Below, piece after piece: positions 14,375-17,136 of a DNA stretch of 17,136 bases. The stretch comes from Anaerolineae bacterium (GTDB taxonomy: Bacteria > Chloroflexota > Anaerolineae > JAFGEY01): positions 1 through 17,136 of the forward strand of contig JAFGEY010000400.1 of the NCBI GenBank assembly GCA_016931365.1, read 5' to 3'. The notes under the pieces were generated by a model. The model was not told the DNA's origin. It did no database searches and saw only the letters and a program-made list of their open reading frames with translations. The translations under genes and the position numbers were made by a program. How positions within the stretch are numbered: position 1 is the first letter of the stretch; each line of letters begins with the position of its first letter.

Positions 14375-16760
14375 TCGAGATCGATTTCCCCGCTGGGGCA
14401 TCTGGCTGCTGATTCTGATCCTGCCGTTGGTGCTCTATAGTCCCTTTTTGTTCGGCGGGCAGCGGATTTTTTGGGGCACGCCGTCGCTCCAGTTCTGGCC
14501 CTGGCGGCAGTTTGCCGCCGACGAACTGCGCGCCGGGCGGCTGTCGCTGTGGAACCCCGACATCGGCAGCGGCACGCCCCAGTTGGCCGATCACCAGACG
14601 GCGGTCCTGTACCCGTTGAACGTCATCTTGTGGCTGCTGCCCGTACCCTATGCGCTGGGCCTGTCGCTGGCGCTGCACGCCGCCCTGGCCGCGGCAGGGA
14701 TGTTTGCTTTGTCCCGCGAGATGGGGCTTTCGCGCCTGGCGTCGCTGATTGCGGCGTTGAGCCTGGCCTTCAGCGGCTATATGGTCGCCCGCGGCTCCTT
14801 TCTCACCGAGATCGGCGCGCTGGCCTGGCTGCCGCTGCTCTGGCTGCTGGCGCGATGCACGGTGCGCCGTCCCGACGCGCTCAACGTCGCGCTGCTGGCG
14901 CTGGTCATCGCCGTGCAATTTCTCGCCGGGCACGCGCAAACCTGGTTTTATTCGATGCTGTCGTTGGGGCCGGTCGCGTTGTGGGAGATGTGGAAAGCGC
15001 AAATCGCAAATCGCAAATGGCGAATGGCCGGGCGTGATTTGCTCATTCCCCTTTGCTGTTTACTGCTGGCCGTGGTGTGGGGTGTGATGTTAACCGGGGC
15101 ACAGTTCTTGCCGACGGTGGAACTCGGCCGCCTGGCTGAACGCGCCAACCGCGCCGATTGGGAGCGGTTCTCGCTGCAATACTCGTTCTGGCCCTGGCGC
15201 GTGCTGACCCTCTTTGCACCCGATTTTTTCGGCACGCCCGCTGGCGGCGATTTCTGGGGCTATGCCACTTATTGGGAGGATGCGGGATACATCGGCCTGC
15301 TGCCGATCCTGCTGGCATTTTGGGCGGTGCTCGCCTGGCTGCGACGACGCAAAAACGCCGACAAAATTTCAACAGTGCATGAAACGCCCTTCTGGGCTGC
15401 GCTGGCCTTGATCGCTCTGCTCCTGGCGATGGGCAAAAATATGCCGTTATACATGCTTTTGTACCGCTATGTGCCCGGATTCAACTCATTTCAAGCGCCG
15501 GCGCGGCTGCTGTGCATCTATACGCCGGCGCTGGCCCTGCTGGCCGGGCTTGGCCTCGATGCGCTGCGGCCCTCCGAGCGGCTGGGCAAAGCCTGTATCT
15601 GGGGTCTGGTGATCAGCCTGGGCATCCTGCTGGCCGGCGGCGCGGCAGCAGTGCTTTTCGCGGGCGTCAAGGCCACCTTTATCGGCGCGACGATCAAAGC
15701 GGCGGTCTGGGGCGCGCTCTCTTGTGCGCTGCTGTGGCTGGGTAACCGCGTCTGGGAGTATGCGCGGTGGAACTATGTCTGGCAGTGGGCCGTCGTCCTG
15801 TTCGTCGCCGCCGACCTGATCGCGGCGGGATGGGCGCTCAATCCGCGCATCGACGCCGCGTTTTACCAGCACGAGAGCACGATCGGCGCATTCCTGGCCG
15901 GAGACGGTCAGGGACGCACTTTTTTCTTCGCCGATCCGCTGTACGACCTGGCCTACCGCCGCTACCTGCGCTTTGACACCTTTGGCCCGCGCGATCTGTA
16001 TTTTTGGCTGACCCTGCGCGAGTCGCTGCTGCCCGACCTGGGCAGCGTCGAAGGGGTGCCCGGCGCGAACAGCTTTGAGCCGCTCGTCCAGGCGCGCTAT
16101 TTCGCACTGCTGCAAGAGATCGAGGAGATGCCCCAAGAAACGGCGCTGCGCACGCTGGGGCTGATGAACGTCGCCTATGTTCTCGATCCGTCCGACGAAC
16201 TGGGGCTGGAAATCGCCTACCGCTCGCCGACGGTCAACGTCCATCGCAATCCGCACCTGCTGCCGCGCGCCTATGTCGTTTACCAGGCCCATCTTGCCGC
16301 GTCGCCGCAAGAGGCGCTGGCTGCCCTCGCTGCCCCGGATTTCGATCCGGCCAACCAGGTCATCCTGGAGCTAGCGCACCCGCAACTCGCAACTTTTAAC
16401 CCGCAACTTGCAACATTCAACCCGCAACCTGATTCTTGCACGCTCTTGCCTTCCCCGCCCAATCAGGTTAAAATAAACGCCATCCTGTCGCAGTCCGGCT
16501 ACCTGGTGCTGGCCGACACATTCTATCCCGGCTGGACAGCCACCGTCGACGGGCAAGCGGCCGAAATTTTGCGGGCGAATTATGCCTTTCGCGCCGTAGC
16601 CCTCGACGCCGGAGCGCACACGGTCGAGTTTCGATACCGGCCGCGTTCGTTTGCCGTCGGCGTTGCGTGCAGTGCGGTTGGCTTGGCTGCCCTCGTCATC
16701 GTTGGGCTGACCGTCCGGGCGCAGCGGCAGGCAAAACGCAAACCACCGCAAGGAGTGTGA
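14340..16760 (+). CDS. YfhO-like membrane protein (paralogue B')
   Basis: An 806-residue YfhO-like protein. The family pattern is clear: [16 protein letters not shown] (43-58), [30 protein letters not shown] (65-94), many helices, and the C-terminal domain with [11 protein letters not shown] (728-738), [26 protein letters not shown] and a last helix. Unlike the protein at 10472-12757, the position usually held by the loop-one Asp (four residues before Gln51) is Thr47, so activity or catalytic residue may differ. Two in-frame heptanucleotide repeat tracts encode QIANRKWRM (221-229) and the PQLATFN duplication (about 682-695). ATG 14340 overlaps the upstream gene by 35 bases; ATG 14349 is an alternative, neither with a strong ribosome binding site, suggesting translational coupling. 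A GT2 polyprenyl-phosphate sugar synthase follows directly, as expected for a donor supplier. Confidence 0.84.
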   Translation: MSLMSSINSSNDRDRFPRWGIWLLILILPLVLYSPFLFGGQRIFWGTPSLQFWPWRQFAADELRAGRLSLWNPDIGSGTPQLADHQTAVLYPLNVILWLLPVPYALGLSLALHAALAAAGMFALSREMGLSRLASLIAALSLAFSGYMVARGSFLTEIGALAWLPLLWLLARCTVRRPDALNVALLALVIAVQFLAGHAQTWFYSMLSLGPVALWEMWKAQIANRKWRMAGRDLLIPLCCLLLAVVWGVMLTGAQFLPTVELGRLAERANRADWERFSLQYSFWPWRVLTLFAPDFFGTPAGGDFWGYATYWEDAGYIGLLPILLAFWAVLAWLRRRKNADKISTVHETPFWAALALIALLLAMGKNMPLYMLLYRYVPGFNSFQAPARLLCIYTPALALLAGLGLDALRPSERLGKACIWGLVISLGILLAGGAAAVLFAGVKATFIGATIKAAVWGALSCALLWLGNRVWEYARWNYVWQWAVVLFVAADLIAAGWALNPRIDAAFYQHESTIGAFLAGDGQGRTFFFADPLYDLAYRRYLRFDTFGPRDLYFWLTLRESLLPDLGSVEGVPGANSFEPLVQARYFALLQEIEEMPQETALRTLGLMNVAYVLDPSDELGLEIAYRSPTVNVHRNPHLLPRAYVVYQAHLAASPQEALAALAAPDFDPANQVILELAHPQLATFNPQLATFNPQPDSCTLLPSPPNQVKINAILSQSGYLVLADTFYPGWTATVDGQAAEILRANYAFRAVALDAGAHTVEFRYRPRSFAVGVACSAVGLAALVIVGLTVRAQRQAKRKPPQGV
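14999..15026. repeat. Four-unit heptanucleotide tandem repeat (GCAAATC)
   Basis: The units GCAAATC, GCAAATC, GCAAATG and GCGAATG follow each other without gaps inside the YfhO-like gene and encode QIANRKWRM in a loop. Heptanucleotide short tandem repeats are known from filamentous cyanobacteria. In a coding region they keep the frame only when gained or lost in threes. Confidence 0.7.
16381..16429. repeat. Seven-unit heptanucleotide repeat with 21-bp superperiod
   Basis: The seven consecutive 7-mers are CGCAACT, CGCAACT, TTTAACC, CGCAACT, TGCAACA, TTCAACC and CGCAACC. Every third unit resembles the first, giving a 21-bp period that encodes the repeated heptapeptide [14 protein letters not shown], then PQ. 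It lies just ahead of the conserved C-terminal PGW-VDG domain of the YfhO-like protein and looks like an in-frame expansion. Confidence 0.72.
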
Positions 16761-16761
16761 G

Positions 16762-17136
16762 ATGAACCCGATCGTCATCGTCCCTACCTACAATGAAGCC
16801 GAAAACCTGCCCCTGCTGGTGGCCGAGATCGTCGCCCTGCCGGTGCAAATCGACGTGGTCGTCGTCGACGACAACTCGCCGGACGGCACGGGCCAGATCG
16901 CCGACCGGCTGGCGCGGCAGCACCCCGCCGTTCACGTCGTCCACCGCGCCGGCAAGCTGGGCCTGGGCACGGCCTACATCGCCGGGTTCAAATACGCCCT
17001 GGCCGGCGATTACGACCGCATCATGAGTATGGACTGCGACTTTTCGCACCACCCGCGTTACATCCCGGCGATTTTGGAAAAAAGCGCGCAGGTCGACCTG
17101 GTCATCGGCTCGCGCTATGTGCGCGGCGGCGGCACC
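16762..17136 (+). CDS. Polyprenyl-phosphate mannose synthase-like GT2 glycosyltransferase (partial, cut at the right edge)
   Basis: The first 125 residues of a GT-A-fold family 2 glycosyltransferase of the dolichol/polyprenyl-phosphate mannose synthase group, which transfers a sugar from a nucleotide donor to polyprenyl phosphate at the cytoplasmic face. Visible motifs are [13 protein letters not shown] (4-16), [13 protein letters not shown] (32-44), [16 protein letters not shown] (about 64-79), the metal-binding MDCDFSHHP (about 89-97; relatives usually read MDADFSHDP) and [10 protein letters not shown] near the cut. AAGGAG lies 6 bases before ATG 16762, one base after the preceding stop, so it is cotranscribed with the YfhO-like genes. 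The product is a likely donor source for the GT-C and YfhO-like proteins around it. Whether it has C-terminal membrane helices or a GtrA-like domain cannot be seen. The sugar could be mannose, glucose or GlcNAc. Confidence 0.88.
   Translation, partial: MNPIVIVPTYNEAENLPLLVAEIVALPVQIDVVVVDDNSPDGTGQIADRLARQHPAVHVVHRAGKLGLGTAYIAGFKYALAGDYDRIMSMDCDFSHHPRYIPAILEKSAQVDLVIGSRYVRGGGT

Overview
This is a dense, GC-rich bacterial window in which 9 complete genes and 1 partial gene fill almost everything. The protein repertoire points to a member of the Chloroflexota, most likely an Anaerolineae- or Caldilineae-like organism: several very large YfhO-like and GT-C-like membrane proteins, C-terminal beta-sandwich modules of the 'YTVFVHL' type, and Thr-Pro-rich linkers joined to an SdrD-B-like domain. 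That placement is an inference from family composition; there is no rRNA or marker gene here.

Layout. (1) Positions 145-1997, minus strand: a two-gene sugar-metabolism operon, a GH5 glycoside hydrolase followed by a ThuA-like protein. It is driven by a clear sigma70-type promoter with a perfect LacI/CcpA-type operator over the predicted transcription start. (2) Positions 2238-8806, minus strand: a three-gene operon. In transcription order it encodes a PMT/ArnT-like GT-C glycosyltransferase, a secreted and membrane-anchored surface protein with a Thr-Pro linker, and a 1039-residue PTPS-related/YfhO-like membrane protein with three C-terminal beta-sandwich modules. (3) Positions 8814-8886: back-to-back divergent promoters. 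(4) Positions 8922-17136, plus strand: five tightly packed genes in the order A-B-A'-B'-dpm. A and A' are paralogous GT-C-like membrane proteins, B and B' are YfhO-like membrane proteins, and the last, cut by the window edge, is a polyprenyl-phosphate mannose synthase-like GT2 enzyme.

Working model (inference). The GT2 enzyme loads a sugar onto polyprenyl phosphate in the cytoplasm, and the multi-pass GT-C and YfhO-like proteins use such lipid-linked sugars outside the membrane to glycosylate a surface polymer or protein. The Thr-Pro-rich protein encoded next to the PMT-like enzyme is an obvious candidate acceptor. This resembles the known three-component logic (GT2 enzyme, flippase, YfhO) of Gram-positive teichoic acid glycosylation, but no flippase is visible here.

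The least ordinary signals are in the DNA. Perfect 15-bp inverted repeats built from odd-centred CCGGG palindromes lie inside one reading frame (4366-4398) and across a stop/start junction (12741-12789), where one arm contains the ribosome binding site. Heptanucleotide repeats are inserted in frame at two places in the last YfhO-like gene. A two-codon upstream ORF and a 12-bp hairpin sit at the start of the 1039-residue gene. No CRISPR array, tRNA, rRNA, insertion sequence or gene-free stretch above 300 bases was found.
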